Assembly: GCF_024362345.1 (NCBI RefSeq)
Contig: NZ_CP101505.1
Span: forward strand, 2,935,501 to 2,999,500
Reading direction: 5' to 3'
DNA: 64,000 nt
DNA from: Polaribacter dokdonensis
Lineage (GTDB): Bacteria; Bacteroidota; Bacteroidia; Flavobacteriales; Flavobacteriaceae
The translations under genes were made by a program, and so were the position numbers. The notes under the pieces were generated by a model. It searched no databases. It saw nothing but the letters and a program-made list of their open reading frames with translations, and was not told the origin of the DNA. This document shows positions 26,028-35,234 of this stretch, in pieces (the stretch's first letter is position 1; each line of letters opens with the position of its first letter).

Positions 26028-26915
26028 TTATTGAATTACTAGTTTTCGAGAAGGTTCACGCTCATATCCTTCAATAAAAATGGTGTCTTTGGTAAATTTA
26101 GCTGTGGCAAAAGCTGAGGTGTTTTCAGTATCAACCATGCCTTTAAAAGTTAAATAATGTATATCATTTATATTTTCATAAGCACCTGCATGATTATGTC
26201 CATTAAAAAAGAATTTTACATTTTTATAAGGTTTAATAACCTCTAGAAATTGTGTTCTGTTCCAGATATTATGCTGATCTATTGGGTAAATAGGAAAGTG
26301 ACAGTAAAAGCCCACTAGTTGTTTTTGCTGTTGAGCTTCTTCTAATTCAGATTTTAACCAGTCTATTTGTGTATTACTTAAACCTCCATTCCATTTTTTT
26401 ACATAAGGAAGGTTCAAATCTTTTAAAGAATTAAATAACGAATCTGTTTGCTTTTTTTTATCAGGCGTAATTGCCCCATAAAAGCTTAAATCATTGCCAT
26501 CTAAAACTATAAATCTCCAATTGTTTCTCACAAAACTATAATACCTGTTTTTTATATTTAATTTTTCAATGATTTGCTCTTTTTCATGTTCTTCTACTTC
26601 AAAATCATGATTTCCTAAAACATGAAAGCTTTCTGATTTTAGAGTTTTCCAAGTTGGTAGAATACTATCTAAACTTTTAATGTCTTTATCTATAAAATCA
26701 CCTAAATGAATGGTGTATTGTAAAGAGTCTTTATTTAATTCTTTTATGGCTTCTTTTAGTCTTTGGGGAGATTTTTTGTAATATCTATTCCATTTTATTT
26801 CGCAATTACAATATTGACAATCAGAAATAATACCAATTTTAAAATCAGTTTTTATTTTGTTTTTACATGAGCTAATGAGCAATAAAAGAACAAGGAGTAT
26901 GGATAGTTTTTTCAT
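26028..26915 (-). CDS. metallophosphoesterase lipoprotein, ADPRM-like
   Basis: The 295-residue protein has a lipoprotein signal ending LLISSC (Cys17). Metal-site motifs are ISDCQYC, HLGDFID, LGNHDFE, CHFP and NGHNHAG. The first motif has D-x-Q where most of the superfamily has D-x-H; this is the pattern of ADP-ribose/CDP-alcohol diphosphatases (ADPRM). It would act on nucleotide diphosphate esters in the periplasm, although the substrate is inferred. A -7 box lies 5 nt before the ATG. Confidence 0.85.
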   Translation of the reverse strand: MKKLSILLVLLLLISSCKNKIKTDFKIGIISDCQYCNCEIKWNRYYKKSPQRLKEAIKELNKDSLQYTIHLGDFIDKDIKSLDSILPTWKTLKSESFHVLGNHDFEVEEHEKEQIIEKLNIKNRYYSFVRNNWRFIVLDGNDLSFYGAITPDKKKQTDSLFNSLKDLNLPYVKKWNGGLSNTQIDWLKSELEEAQQQKQLVGFYCHFPIYPIDQHNIWNRTQFLEVIKPYKNVKFFFNGHNHAGAYENINDIHYLTFKGMVDTENTSAFATAKFTKDTIFIEGYEREPSRKLVIQ

Positions 26916-26920
26916 TAGGT

Positions 26921-26928
26921 CAAAGATA
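26921..26928 (-). promoter_or_regulatory. -7 box adjoining start codon of phosphoesterase gene
   Basis: On the minus strand this reads TATCTTTG, with only 5 nt before the ATG, consistent with a leaderless mRNA. Confidence 0.5.
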
Positions 26929-26952
26929 TAAAATGATTGGTAGATGCATAAA

Positions 26953-26982
26953 AAAACGCAATCATTAACTTGATTGCGTTTT
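26953..26982 (-). terminator. terminator of dnaK
   Basis: The perfect 12-bp stem AAAACGCAATCA/TGATTGCGTTTT has a 6-nt loop and a T run on the minus strand, about 40 nt after the dnaK stop. Confidence 0.85.
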
Positions 26983-27024
26983 ACATTTATATAGACTCTA
27001 AATATTTATATTTAGAAGGATTGC

Positions 27025-28935
27025 CTATTTTACTTCTTCAAAATCTACATCCTCTACATTATCTCCTTGATCTGCACTTGCATCTGGCTGACCTTGGTCT
27101 GCACCTGCAGCTCCACCAGCACCTTCTGCACCACCTTGAGCAGCGTACATTTCTTCAGAGGCAACTTTCCAAGCTTCATTAATCTTTTCCATTGCAGCAT
27201 CAATTTGTGCAAGATCTTTAGATTCATGAGCAGCTTTTAATTCAACTAAAGCAGCTTCAATTGGGTCTTTTTTATCCGCAGATAATTTATCGCCAAATTC
27301 TTTTAATTGCTTTTCTGTTTGAAAAATCATAGAGTCAGCTCCATTAATTTTCTCAGCAGTTTCTTTTGCAGCCTTATCAGCATCAGCATTTGCTTCTGCT
27401 TCTTGTCTCATTTTTTCGATTTCTTCTTCAGATAATCCTGATGAAGCTTCAATTCTAATTTCATGAGATTTGTTAGTACCTTTATCTAAAGCAGATACTT
27501 TAATAATACCATTTGCATCAATATCAAAAGTTACTTCAATTTGAGGTACACCTCTTTGTGCTGGTGGTAATCCATCTAAATGAAAACGACCAATAGTATT
27601 ATTATCTGCAGCCATTGCTCTTTCACCTTGTAATACGTGAATTTCTACAGATGGCTGATTATCTACAGCAGTTGAAAATACTTGAGATTTCTTTGTTGGA
27701 ATGGTTGTGTTTGCATCAATTAATTTTGTGAAAACATTACCCATTGTTTCAATACCTAAAGATAAAGGTGTAACATCTAATAATAATACATCTTTTACAT
27801 CTCCAGATAAAACTCCACCTTGAATTGCAGCTCCTAAAGAAACAACCTCATCTGGGTTAACTCCTTTACTTGGTGCTTTTCCAAAGAATTTTTCTACAGC
27901 TTCTTGAATAGCTGGTATTCTTGTAGAACCACCTACTAAAATAATTTCATCTATCTCAGAAGTTGATAAATCAGCATTTTTTAATGCAGTTTTACATGGC
28001 TCAATAGTTCTTTTTACTAAATCATCTATTAATTGCTCAAACTTAGATCTAGATAAAGTTCTTACTAAGTGTTTTGGTCCACTAGCTGTAGCAGTTACAT
28101 ATGGTAAGTTAATTTCTGTAGAAGATGAACTAGATAATTCTATCTTAGCCTTTTCTGCAGCTTCTTTTAAACGTTGTAAAGCCATTGGGTCTTTACGTAA
28201 GTCCATGTTTTCATCTGCTTGAAACTCATCTGCTAACCAGTTAATGATTTTTTCATCAACATCATCTCCACCTAAATGTGTATCACCATCTGTAGCTAAT
28301 ACTTCAAATACACCATCTCCTAATTCTAAGATAGATACATCATGTGTACCACCACCAAAATCAAAAACAACAATTTTTTTATCGTCATTTGCTTTATCCA
28401 TACCATAAGCTAATGCAGCAGCAGTTGGCTCATTGATAATTCTTTCTACTTTTAAACCAGCAATTTCACCAGCTTCTTTAGTAGCTTGTCTTTGTGCATC
28501 GTTAAAATATGCAGGCACTGTAATTACAGCTTGAGTTACATCTGCTCCTAAATAATCTTCAGCAGTTTTTTTCATTTTCTGTAATACCATTGCAGAAATT
28601 TCTTGAGGTGTGTATAAACGACCATCAATATCTACTCTTGGTGTATCATTATCACCTTTTACTACTTTATAAGGTACTCTTTGTACTTCTTTAGAAGAGT
28701 CAGAAAACTTATTACCCATAAAACGTTTAATAGAATAAACAGTTTTAGTAGGGTTAGTTACTGCTTGTCTTTTAGCAGGGTCACCAATCTTACGTTCTCC
28801 ACCTTCAACAAAGGCAACAATAGATGGTGTAGTTCTTTTTCCTTCAGCATTAGGAATTACAACTGGCTCATTACCTTCCATAACAGAAACACATGAGTTG
28901 GTAGTTCCTAAATCTATTCCTATAATTTTACTCAT
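27025..28935 (-). CDS. dnaK: molecular chaperone DnaK (Hsp70)
   Basis: The 636-residue ATP-driven chaperone begins [15 protein letters not shown] at ATG 28935; an in-frame extension to 29001 would add 22 residues outside the family and is rejected. The nucleotide-binding domain has [13 protein letters not shown] and VGGSTRIP. The substrate-binding domain follows from about 390, and the tail ends DVDFEEVK. dnaJ and grpE are not adjacent. The start of this gene is preceded by a sigma-54-like sequence. Confidence 0.98.
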   Translation of the reverse strand: MSKIIGIDLGTTNSCVSVMEGNEPVVIPNAEGKRTTPSIVAFVEGGERKIGDPAKRQAVTNPTKTVYSIKRFMGNKFSDSSKEVQRVPYKVVKGDNDTPRVDIDGRLYTPQEISAMVLQKMKKTAEDYLGADVTQAVITVPAYFNDAQRQATKEAGEIAGLKVERIINEPTAAALAYGMDKANDDKKIVVFDFGGGTHDVSILELGDGVFEVLATDGDTHLGGDDVDEKIINWLADEFQADENMDLRKDPMALQRLKEAAEKAKIELSSSSSTEINLPYVTATASGPKHLVRTLSRSKFEQLIDDLVKRTIEPCKTALKNADLSTSEIDEIILVGGSTRIPAIQEAVEKFFGKAPSKGVNPDEVVSLGAAIQGGVLSGDVKDVLLLDVTPLSLGIETMGNVFTKLIDANTTIPTKKSQVFSTAVDNQPSVEIHVLQGERAMAADNNTIGRFHLDGLPPAQRGVPQIEVTFDIDANGIIKVSALDKGTNKSHEIRIEASSGLSEEEIEKMRQEAEANADADKAAKETAEKINGADSMIFQTEKQLKEFGDKLSADKKDPIEAALVELKAAHESKDLAQIDAAMEKINEAWKVASEEMYAAQGGAEGAGGAAGADQGQPDASADQGDNVEDVDFEEVK

Positions 28936-28984
28936 AATTTTTATTTTTATTAAATTTTGTTTTTCAATTTTACAGTTACTATTA

Positions 28985-29001
28985 GTCAAAGGCTGTGCCA
29001 A
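28985..29001 (-). promoter_or_regulatory. sigma-54-like promoter upstream of dnaK
   Basis: The minus strand reads TTGGCAC, then AGCC, then TTTGAC. This aligns with the -24/-12 pattern TTGGCACg-N4-TTGCw, except that the -12 GC is GA. Transcription would begin near 28973, giving a leader of about 38 nt. No CAAAnnTA-type -7 box was found in the same spacer. Confidence 0.35.
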
Positions 29002-29123
29002 CTGAATTTTGATTGTAAAATGTCAGTTTTTTATGATTTGCCATAAATGATTTATGACAAGTTGACATAAATGCAGGCATTTCATCTTCTAAAAAAGTGC
29101 TTTTAATTCTATATATTATTTCT

Positions 29124-29131
29124 TATATTTG
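29124..29131 (+). promoter_or_regulatory. -7 box of DUF2853 gene
   Basis: TATATTTG is an exact TAnnTTTG match, about 50 nt upstream of ATG 29183. Confidence 0.45.
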
Positions 29132-29182
29132 GATAATACAATAAGAATTAAATCTTTAAACCAATAAATTAAATTAAACACC

Positions 29183-29524
29183 ATGAGTAAATTTGACGAA
29201 AAAGTTGCTTTGTACAAAAAATTTATGGACGATAGAAATCTACGTTCAAATACAGAATTATTAGCTGCAGTTACTAAAGGATTAGGGCCATCAATTTATA
29301 AAGCAGATGCTGAAACAGTTTCTGGTTCTGATGCCAAAGAATTAGCTACTGTAAAGAATAACTTCTTAATTAAAAAGTTAGGTTTGTCAGATAGTTCTGA
29401 GTTAGATGCAGGAATTGAAGAGGTGATGGAAAGAATTGGTAAATCTGAAAGAAAGAAATACAGAGCAGTTGTTTATTATATGCTTGTTAAAAAGTTTGAT
29501 AAAGAGTCTGTTTACGGAATGTAA
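29183..29524 (+). CDS. DUF2853 family protein
   Basis: The 113-residue, highly charged, alpha-helical cytoplasmic protein starts MSKFDEKVALYKKFM and ends KYRAVVYYMLVKKF, features I associate with DUF2853. There is no known function. It is monocistronic with its own promoter and terminator and diverges from dnaK. Confidence 0.85.
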   Translation: MSKFDEKVALYKKFMDDRNLRSNTELLAAVTKGLGPSIYKADAETVSGSDAKELATVKNNFLIKKLGLSDSSELDAGIEEVMERIGKSERKKYRAVVYYMLVKKFDKESVYGM

Positions 29525-29550
29525 GTAAAATTCCTTTTTAATAATTTCAA

Positions 29551-29580
29551 AAAAATCCAACTCATTGAGTTGGATTTTTT
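29551..29580 (+). terminator. terminator of DUF2853 gene
   Basis: The stem AAATCCAACTC/GAGTTGGATTT has a short loop and a T run after it. The next gene begins only 35 nt further on. Confidence 0.8.
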
Positions 29581-29614
29581 ACATTTACCCCAGAATTTAT
29601 TAAAAATTTTAAGA

Positions 29615-31039
29615 ATGTCTCAATTTATTAGTGTTTTTGATATGCTAAAGATTGGTGTTGGCCCATCAAGTTCTCATACTTTAGGACCATGGAGAGCAGC
29701 ACAAACTTGGATTCAAAAAGTCAAAGAAAATAAACAGTTCGATCTTTTTGATGAACTAAAAGTAGACTTATATGGTTCCCTTTCTTTAACTGGTAAAGGG
29801 CATGCCACAGACTTAGCCATTCTTCTGGGATTAAGTGAAGCAGACCCTGAATATATTCCTATAGAAGATGTGTTTATTATTGTAGAGAGAATAAATACGC
29901 AAGAAGAGATTTTATTTAAGGGAGGTAAAAGAATTCAATTTCCTAAAAACTCTATTAAATTTAATCGAGAATTTTTGCCTTTTCATGCAAATGGAATGAC
30001 TTTTAGAGGATTTTATAAAGGAGAAGAAATTTCTACAGAAACCTATTATTCTATTGGTGGTGGTTTTATTGTGCAGGAAAATGATAATCTCGAGGATGAA
30101 ATTGAAATAAATAAAAAGAATTTTCCATATCCAGTTAACAGAGCTATTCAGTTAGAAGAATATTGTGAAAGAGATAATATTGATATTTCTGATTTGGTTT
30201 TAAAGAATGAGCTCGAATTAAAATCTGCAAAAGAAATTGATTTTGAATTAAATCGAATTTGGGAAACCATGTTGGAGTGTATGTATATTGGCTGTCATAC
30301 AGAAGGTAGGTTGCCTGGAGGTTTAAACGTAAAAAGACGCGCTTTTGATACGCACCAAAAATTAATAAAAGAAGCTAAATATTCTAATCCTACAGAATGG
30401 ATTGCTGGAATAAGAGGTTCTGAAGTTAAATTTAGAGAAATTTTAAAATGGGTTAGTTGTTTTGCTTTGTCTGTAAATGAAGTTAATGCCTCTTTAGGTA
30501 GAGTAGTAACAGCACCAACAAATGGTAGTGCAGGTGTAATACCAGCTGTTTTAATGTACTATTTGGTTATAGAAAATCATTGTGCCGACTTTGAGCATAT
30601 TAAAAAGTTCTTATTAGTTGCAGGAGAAATAGGAAGTATCTTTAAAAAGAATGCTACTATATCTGCAGCAATGGGAGGTTGTCAAGCAGAAATTGGAGTG
30701 TCATCTGCAATGGCTGCAGGAGCATTAACAGAACTGTTAGGAGGTACACCAGCCCAAGCCTTATCTGCAGCAGAAATAGCTATGGAACATCACTTAGGTT
30801 TAACTTGCGATCCTATTGCTGGTTTAGTACAAGTTCCTTGTATAGAAAGAAATTCTATGGGAGCCATAAAAGCAATTCATGCTGCTGAAATTGCATTAGA
30901 GACAAATCCTAAAGAATGTTTGGTGCATTTAGATAATGTTATAGATACAATGTGGGAAACTGCCAAGGATATGAATAAAAATTACAAAGAGACCTCAGAA
31001 GGAGGTTTGGCTGTTACAGTAAGAATGGCAGATTGTTAG
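29615..31039 (+). CDS. sdaA: L-serine ammonia-lyase, iron-sulfur type
   Basis: The 474-residue single-chain serine dehydratase converts serine to pyruvate and ammonia. The beta-type N-terminal domain (FDMLKIGVGPSSSHTLGPW) is followed by the alpha-type catalytic domain (about 190-474) with APTNGSAGVIP, GCQAEIGVSSAMAAG and cysteines for a 4Fe-4S cluster. ATG 29615 is chosen; an upstream in-frame ATG at 29570 falls inside the preceding terminator. The gene is monocistronic with a terminator behind. Confidence 0.95.
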   Translation: MSQFISVFDMLKIGVGPSSSHTLGPWRAAQTWIQKVKENKQFDLFDELKVDLYGSLSLTGKGHATDLAILLGLSEADPEYIPIEDVFIIVERINTQEEILFKGGKRIQFPKNSIKFNREFLPFHANGMTFRGFYKGEEISTETYYSIGGGFIVQENDNLEDEIEINKKNFPYPVNRAIQLEEYCERDNIDISDLVLKNELELKSAKEIDFELNRIWETMLECMYIGCHTEGRLPGGLNVKRRAFDTHQKLIKEAKYSNPTEWIAGIRGSEVKFREILKWVSCFALSVNEVNASLGRVVTAPTNGSAGVIPAVLMYYLVIENHCADFEHIKKFLLVAGEIGSIFKKNATISAAMGGCQAEIGVSSAMAAGALTELLGGTPAQALSAAEIAMEHHLGLTCDPIAGLVQVPCIERNSMGAIKAIHAAEIALETNPKECLVHLDNVIDTMWETAKDMNKNYKETSEGGLAVTVRMADC

Positions 31040-31047
31040 AATAAAAA

Positions 31048-31075
31048 AAACCTCACATGACCATGTGAGGTTTAT
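31048..31075. terminator. terminator between sdaA and proteorhodopsin gene
   Basis: The 12-bp stem AAACCTCACATG/CATGTGAGGTTT has a 2-nt loop and lies between convergent genes; A-rich on the left, T-rich on the right. Confidence 0.8.
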
Positions 31076-31093
31076 ATTTTAATAAGAGATTTA

Positions 31094-31828
31094 CTATGCT
31101 TTCAATGTCTCATCTGATTTTTGTACGGCTAAGTTATAAATAACCAAACCAAAACCAATTTTATTAATGGCATCTCCAATGTTGTAAATTACATCCATGT
31201 CTAAAATTCCATTTAAACCATCATACCAACCAGGAGTTCCAGCCATATAACCTAAAGGATATATTGCCCAACCAACTAATACAAACCAACATAAAGTTTT
31301 GTGTGCAGAAAGTACAGATCCACCAGCAGCAACAGCTAATTTTTTGGCTTTACCTAACCAAATGTCATATACAATTACAAAATAAGCGGCTCCAGAGAAG
31401 AATCCCCAAAGTGCAGCATTTTCTCTATCTACAGCTTCACCAATATAACCAGTAACAAGCATTACTACAGATAAAAAGATCAATCTCCACATTAAAGATT
31501 TTTTAGCTCCAGCTACCTTTAGTATTAAGAAGAATTCAACACACATTAATGGCACTGTTAATACCCAATCTACATATCGAAAGAATGTTGGTGATTCTAC
31601 GTTTGCAGCCCAATAGTCTCTCATATACCAATAGTGAACAGCAGCAATGAAAGTAATAAGACCAGAGACTAAAATAGAAGTTCTCCATTTTTTATCAAAG
31701 CTATTCATTGATAAAAAGAAAAAAGCAGATGCAGCCATCATAGCCATACATCCTACGAAAAATGTGAACCCTACATAATCGTCTACAGCTACCTTTGCAA
31801 CTGCTAATAAGTTTAATGATAAATCCAT
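31094..31828 (-). CDS. proteorhodopsin, light-driven proton pump
   Basis: The 244-residue seven-helix retinal protein has the proton-pump signature in helix C: R84, D87 (Schiff-base counterion), T91 and E98 (internal donor), i.e. the DTE motif. The retinal-binding lysine is K223 in INKIG. H65 corresponds to the counterion-partner histidine of green proteorhodopsin. The spectral-tuning position (M95) holds methionine, as in green-absorbing flavobacterial pumps. It lies divergent from blh, which makes its retinal. A -7 box (TATTTTTG on the minus strand, 31881-31888) gives a leader of about 45 nt. Confidence 0.97.
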   Translation of the reverse strand: MDLSLNLLAVAKVAVDDYVGFTFFVGCMAMMAASAFFFLSMNSFDKKWRTSILVSGLITFIAAVHYWYMRDYWAANVESPTFFRYVDWVLTVPLMCVEFFLILKVAGAKKSLMWRLIFLSVVMLVTGYIGEAVDRENAALWGFFSGAAYFVIVYDIWLGKAKKLAVAAGGSVLSAHKTLCWFVLVGWAIYPLGYMAGTPGWYDGLNGILDMDVIYNIGDAINKIGFGLVIYNLAVQKSDETLKA

Positions 31829-31880
31829 AATAAAAATATTAAGTTAGTATTTTGTTTAACCTTTTTAATAAAAGATTTAA

Positions 31881-31910
31881 CAAAAATACAATTTAAAAAT
31901 TATACATTTG
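31881..31910. promoter_or_regulatory. divergent -7 boxes for proteorhodopsin and blh
   Basis: CAAAAATA at 31881-31888 (TATTTTTG on the minus strand) serves the rhodopsin gene, and TACATTTG at 31903-31910 serves blh on the plus strand, only 4 nt before its ATG. Clear -33 boxes are not seen for either. Confidence 0.5.
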
Positions 31911-31914
31911 TAAA

Positions 31915-32808
31915 ATGAGGCATGATATTTTTATAAATTATCAAAATTTTAAGATTTTTTTTACATTTTTATTATTTTGGATGGGTATTCAGTTTGGTAA
32001 TATTGTAGAAGATTCAATTGCATTTTTCCTAGTAATAACAATAGGAATACTGCATGGAGCTAATGATTTATTAGTGTTGTCTAAACATAGTTCCACTAAA
32101 AGGACTTTACTCTCAAAAAATTTTCTTATTTACTTAATTTTGATGTTATTATGTATTATTTTTTTCTTTTTAGATGCTTTTTTGGCTATAATTATGTTTT
32201 TAATAATTAGCTCTTTTCATTTTGGTGAGGAACATTTTTCAGAAATACTTAAACAAAATATGATTATAGAATATCTATACTTTTTGAATTATGGTCTGGT
32301 AATTTTTGGAATGTTGTTTTATAATTCACCTATAGAACTAAAAAGTATTATGGTAGATTTAGTAGGTTTTAGTTTTAATACTCTTTGGATTGATACTTCC
32401 TTACTTGTTACAACTTTACTATTTGTAATTCTCAGTTTGTATTACGTTTTTAGAAAAGTAATAACAATTAAAGTAGTTTTAAAAGAAACTTTATTCCTTG
32501 TTTTTTTATTTCTAGTATTTAAAACAACCTCATTAATATTCGGTTTTGCCATTTACTTTATACTTTGGCATTCAATACCATCTATAATACATCAAGTATT
32601 ATTCTTGTCAGGAAGTTTTACTAAAAAAACAATGACAAGATTTGTGAAGAAAGCAATACTTTATTGGTTAATTAGTGCTGTTGGTATTATACTATTGTAT
32701 GTGTTAACTCCTAATATTGAGTTATTCTCCTCTAGTTTATTTGCTGTATTATTTGCAGTTACAGCACCTCATATGTGGGTAATGTCTAAAATGAAAATTA
32801 GCGAGTAA
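31915..32808 (+). CDS. blh: Brp/Blh family beta-carotene 15,15'-dioxygenase
   Basis: The 297-residue integral membrane enzyme cleaves beta-carotene into two retinal molecules, the rhodopsin chromophore. Conserved histidines sit in GILHGAND (H47), SSFHFGEEHF (H102, H107), LWHSIPSIIHQ (H219, H226) and TAPHMWVM (H286); several are iron ligands in the family. The chain is strongly hydrophobic with many helices. Its 3' end overlaps the convergent yaaA gene by 11 nt. Confidence 0.93.
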   Translation: MRHDIFINYQNFKIFFTFLLFWMGIQFGNIVEDSIAFFLVITIGILHGANDLLVLSKHSSTKRTLLSKNFLIYLILMLLCIIFFFLDAFLAIIMFLIISSFHFGEEHFSEILKQNMIIEYLYFLNYGLVIFGMLFYNSPIELKSIMVDLVGFSFNTLWIDTSLLVTTLLFVILSLYYVFRKVITIKVVLKETLFLVFLFLVFKTTSLIFGFAIYFILWHSIPSIIHQVLFLSGSFTKKTMTRFVKKAILYWLISAVGIILLYVLTPNIELFSSSLFAVLFAVTAPHMWVMSKMKISE

Positions 32809-33556
32809 AAACAATTTCATTTTCTGAAGACATGCCTTCAGAAAAACGATAGTTTTCTACATCAAAGCTTTTTAGCTCTTCAATTGTTTGAACATTATGA
32901 TCTATTATATAACGAACCATTAATCCTCTTGCTTTTTTGGCATAGGTCATAATCGTTTTATACTGTCCATTCTTAAAGTCTTTAAAAACTGGAGTAATCA
33001 TTGGTACTTTTAATACTTTTTTGGGAATTACTTTAAAGTATTCTGAACTTGCAAGGTTTATTAATAATTCACCCTCTTGTAATTCATCATTTAATGCGTT
33101 AGCTACAGAATCATCCCAAAATTTATATAAATTATCTTTTCTACCAACTTTAAGTTTTGTACCCATTTCTAAACGATAAGGTTGAATAAGATCTAAAGGT
33201 TTTAATAAACCATATAAACCAGATAAGATTCTTAAATTTTCTTGAAGAAGAGGTAATTTTTCTTGGGGTAAAGTGGTTACATCAATCCCTTGAAAAACAG
33301 CCCCTGTAAAAGCATAAATAGCTTGTTTAGAGTTTTCCATGGTAAATGGAGTTTCCCACTCTTGATTTCTTTCGTAATTTAAAGAAGCTAAATCATTAGA
33401 GATAGACATTAAATCAGATAGTTTCTTTTTAGATAAGGTTTTAAGCTTTTTATTCAACTTTTCAGATTGCTCTAAAAATTTAGGTTGTGTGTGTAAACTG
33501 GTTGCAACTTTACTTTCAAAGTCTAATGATTTTGCAGGAGATATAATGATTTTCAT
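32798..33556 (-). CDS. yaaA: peroxide stress protein YaaA
   Basis: The 252-residue protein of the YaaA/DUF328 family begins MKIIISPAKSLDFES and carries SGLYGLLKPLDLIQPYRLEMGTK-type motifs around residue 118 and KKARGLMVRYI near the C-terminus. In E. coli it limits free iron and DNA damage during peroxide stress. The gene is monocistronic and its 3' end overlaps blh by 11 nt. Confidence 0.94.
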   Translation of the reverse strand: MKIIISPAKSLDFESKVATSLHTQPKFLEQSEKLNKKLKTLSKKKLSDLMSISNDLASLNYERNQEWETPFTMENSKQAIYAFTGAVFQGIDVTTLPQEKLPLLQENLRILSGLYGLLKPLDLIQPYRLEMGTKLKVGRKDNLYKFWDDSVANALNDELQEGELLINLASSEYFKVIPKKVLKVPMITPVFKDFKNGQYKTIMTYAKKARGLMVRYIIDHNVQTIEELKSFDVENYRFSEGMSSENEIVFTR

Positions 33557-33702
33557 AAATAATTCTAATTAAATATAATGCGCTACTTTTATAAATGTAA
33601 AGATACAAACGCTAAGAAAAATAGTTAATGATTATCCTTGGATTATATTGATATTTGTATTGAAATAATTTATACTATTCAGCTTAGAATAGTTTTATGT
33701 GA

Positions 33703-34818
33703 ATGAGAAAGATATTTTTAAAATATAGGGAGAGCAAATTTCATAAATATGTAAGAACACATAAAAAATATGCACCACTGTTATTTTTTATTGCTGGTTT
33801 TACTTGGGATTCTTTAACTCTTGGTAGAATTGATAGAATGTATGATTTAATCATCCTATGTTCTCATATGATACTTTTAACATTATCTATCTATTTATTT
33901 AATCTATCAGAAAATGAAGAGCCAATTATTAAAATACCACCTAAATATACTGTGTACTTACCTTTGGCAATTCAGTTTTTTCTAGGAGGTTTATCTAGTG
34001 CTTATGTAATTTATTTTGCTAGAAGCGTTTCTTTATCTAAAACTGCAGTTTTCTTTGGGTTATTATTGCTTCTATTTATAGCTAATGAATTTTTACGAAA
34101 AAGAATATCGAATAAATATTTACAATTTGGGTTTTATTTCTTCGTCAACTTAATATTTCTAAGTTGTTTTGTACCTATCATTCTTAAAGAAATGAATTCT
34201 GCTATTTTTTATATATCAGGATTATTAAGTTTAATTTTTACGCTTATTCTAGTATATCTAGTTTACAAATCTAGCCAAATAGCAAGAGTGGAAATTGTTC
34301 GTTATAAAATGATTTCGCTTATTTTAAGTATTTATTTATTGGTTAATGCATGTTACCATTTTAAACTAATACCTCCTGTTCCTTTAGCTTTAGACAAAGG
34401 CTTAATTGCTTATGATATAAAGGTTAAAAACGATAAATATTTAGTTACCTATGAAGTAGATGAATGGTTTTATTTTTGGAGAGATCATAAAACCAATTTT
34501 AATAAAGCAAGCAATGAACCAGTGTATGTTTTTACATCAGTATTTGCACCCACAGATTTAAAAAAGAAAATTTTTCATAGATGGATGTGGTTTAACGAAA
34601 CCAAAGATGATTGGCAAATTATGGATGAAATTGGTTTTAATATTATAGGAGGTAGAGATAATGGTTACAGAGGTTATAGTTATAAAAACAATGTTACAAA
34701 TGGTAAATGGAAAGTAGAAGTGGTAACAAATGAAAACTTAGTTTTAGGTGTTGTAGATTTTGACATCAACCTTAAAAATAATTCCATAAAATCGAAATTA
34801 ATTACAAGAGAGTTTTAA
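33703..34818 (+). CDS. DUF2914 domain membrane protein
   Basis: The 371-residue protein has seven or so transmembrane helices (residues about 25-225) followed by a C-terminal soluble DUF2914 domain (about 265-360; KKKIFHRWMW, NNVTNGKWKVEV). The soluble domain probably faces the periplasm. Function is unknown. The gene stands alone between yaaA (divergent) and the ArsR operon. Confidence 0.85.
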   Translation: MRKIFLKYRESKFHKYVRTHKKYAPLLFFIAGFTWDSLTLGRIDRMYDLIILCSHMILLTLSIYLFNLSENEEPIIKIPPKYTVYLPLAIQFFLGGLSSAYVIYFARSVSLSKTAVFFGLLLLLFIANEFLRKRISNKYLQFGFYFFVNLIFLSCFVPIILKEMNSAIFYISGLLSLIFTLILVYLVYKSSQIARVEIVRYKMISLILSIYLLVNACYHFKLIPPVPLALDKGLIAYDIKVKNDKYLVTYEVDEWFYFWRDHKTNFNKASNEPVYVFTSVFAPTDLKKKIFHRWMWFNETKDDWQIMDEIGFNIIGGRDNGYRGYSYKNNVTNGKWKVEVVTNENLVLGVVDFDINLKNNSIKSKLITREF

Positions 34819-34859
34819 AATTTATTAAATTAAACCACTAATTTTAGTTTTATTAATCG

Positions 34860-34873
34860 TAATATTGCAATAT
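34860..34873. promoter_or_regulatory. palindromic operator and -7 region of the arsR operon
   Basis: ATATTGCAATAT at 34862-34873 is a perfect 12-bp palindrome and overlaps TAATATTG (34860-34867), a one-mismatch -7 box. The first ATG is only 4 nt beyond. A dimeric ArsR protein bound here would block the promoter of its own operon; autoregulation is inferred. Confidence 0.6.
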
Positions 34874-34877
34874 ACAA

Positions 34878-35210
34878 ATGATTATGGGGTTAACAAAAAC
34901 TGAAATTTTTACAGAACAACAAAACAGAATTGCTACAATAGCTAAAGTATTAGGTCATCCTGCAAGAATTGCCATTTTAGAATTTTTAATAAAATTAGAA
35001 AGTTGTGTTTGTGGAGATCTCGTAAAAGATATTGGTTTGGCACAACCTACAATTTCCCAGCATTTAAAAGAATTAAAAAAGATAGGTCTAATAAAAGGAA
35101 CTATTGAGGGTACAAGCGTATGTTATTGTATTCATGAAGAAAATTGGGCTGAGGTAAATAATTTGTTGGGTACTTTTTTAAATAAAAAATCGAATGGAAG
35201 CTGTTGCTAA
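34878..35210 (+). CDS. ArsR/SmtB-family metalloregulator
   Basis: The 110-residue winged-helix repressor has a recognition helix in AQPTISQHLKELKKIGLI. C43 and C45 (SCVCGDL) lie at the usual ArsR thiolate position at the start of the DNA-binding helix. The C-terminus ends in a vicinal Cys pair (NGSCC). ATG 34884 is an alternative start. It is the first gene of an operon with an arsenate-reductase-like phosphatase and a DUF6428-type protein, so arsenic or antimony sensing is likely, though the metal is not proven. Confidence 0.9.
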   Translation: MIMGLTKTEIFTEQQNRIATIAKVLGHPARIAILEFLIKLESCVCGDLVKDIGLAQPTISQHLKELKKIGLIKGTIEGTSVCYCIHEENWAEVNNLLGTFLNKKSNGSCC

Positions 35211-35234
35211 TCCATCACAAAAAAATAAAATAAA

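Noticed and set aside
27025..27210. A plus-strand open frame rich in Leu/His/Gln over the 3' end of dnaK
   Set aside because: It is the complement of the Gly/Ala/Gln-rich DnaK tail; low-complexity composition explains it.
28936..29001. N-terminal extension of DnaK by 22 residues
   Set aside because: The family start [10 protein letters not shown] is at 28935 and the extension includes the putative promoter region.
29570..29614. Upstream start for sdaA at 29570
   Set aside because: It falls in the T run of the preceding terminator, and the conserved sequence begins at MSQFISVFDML.
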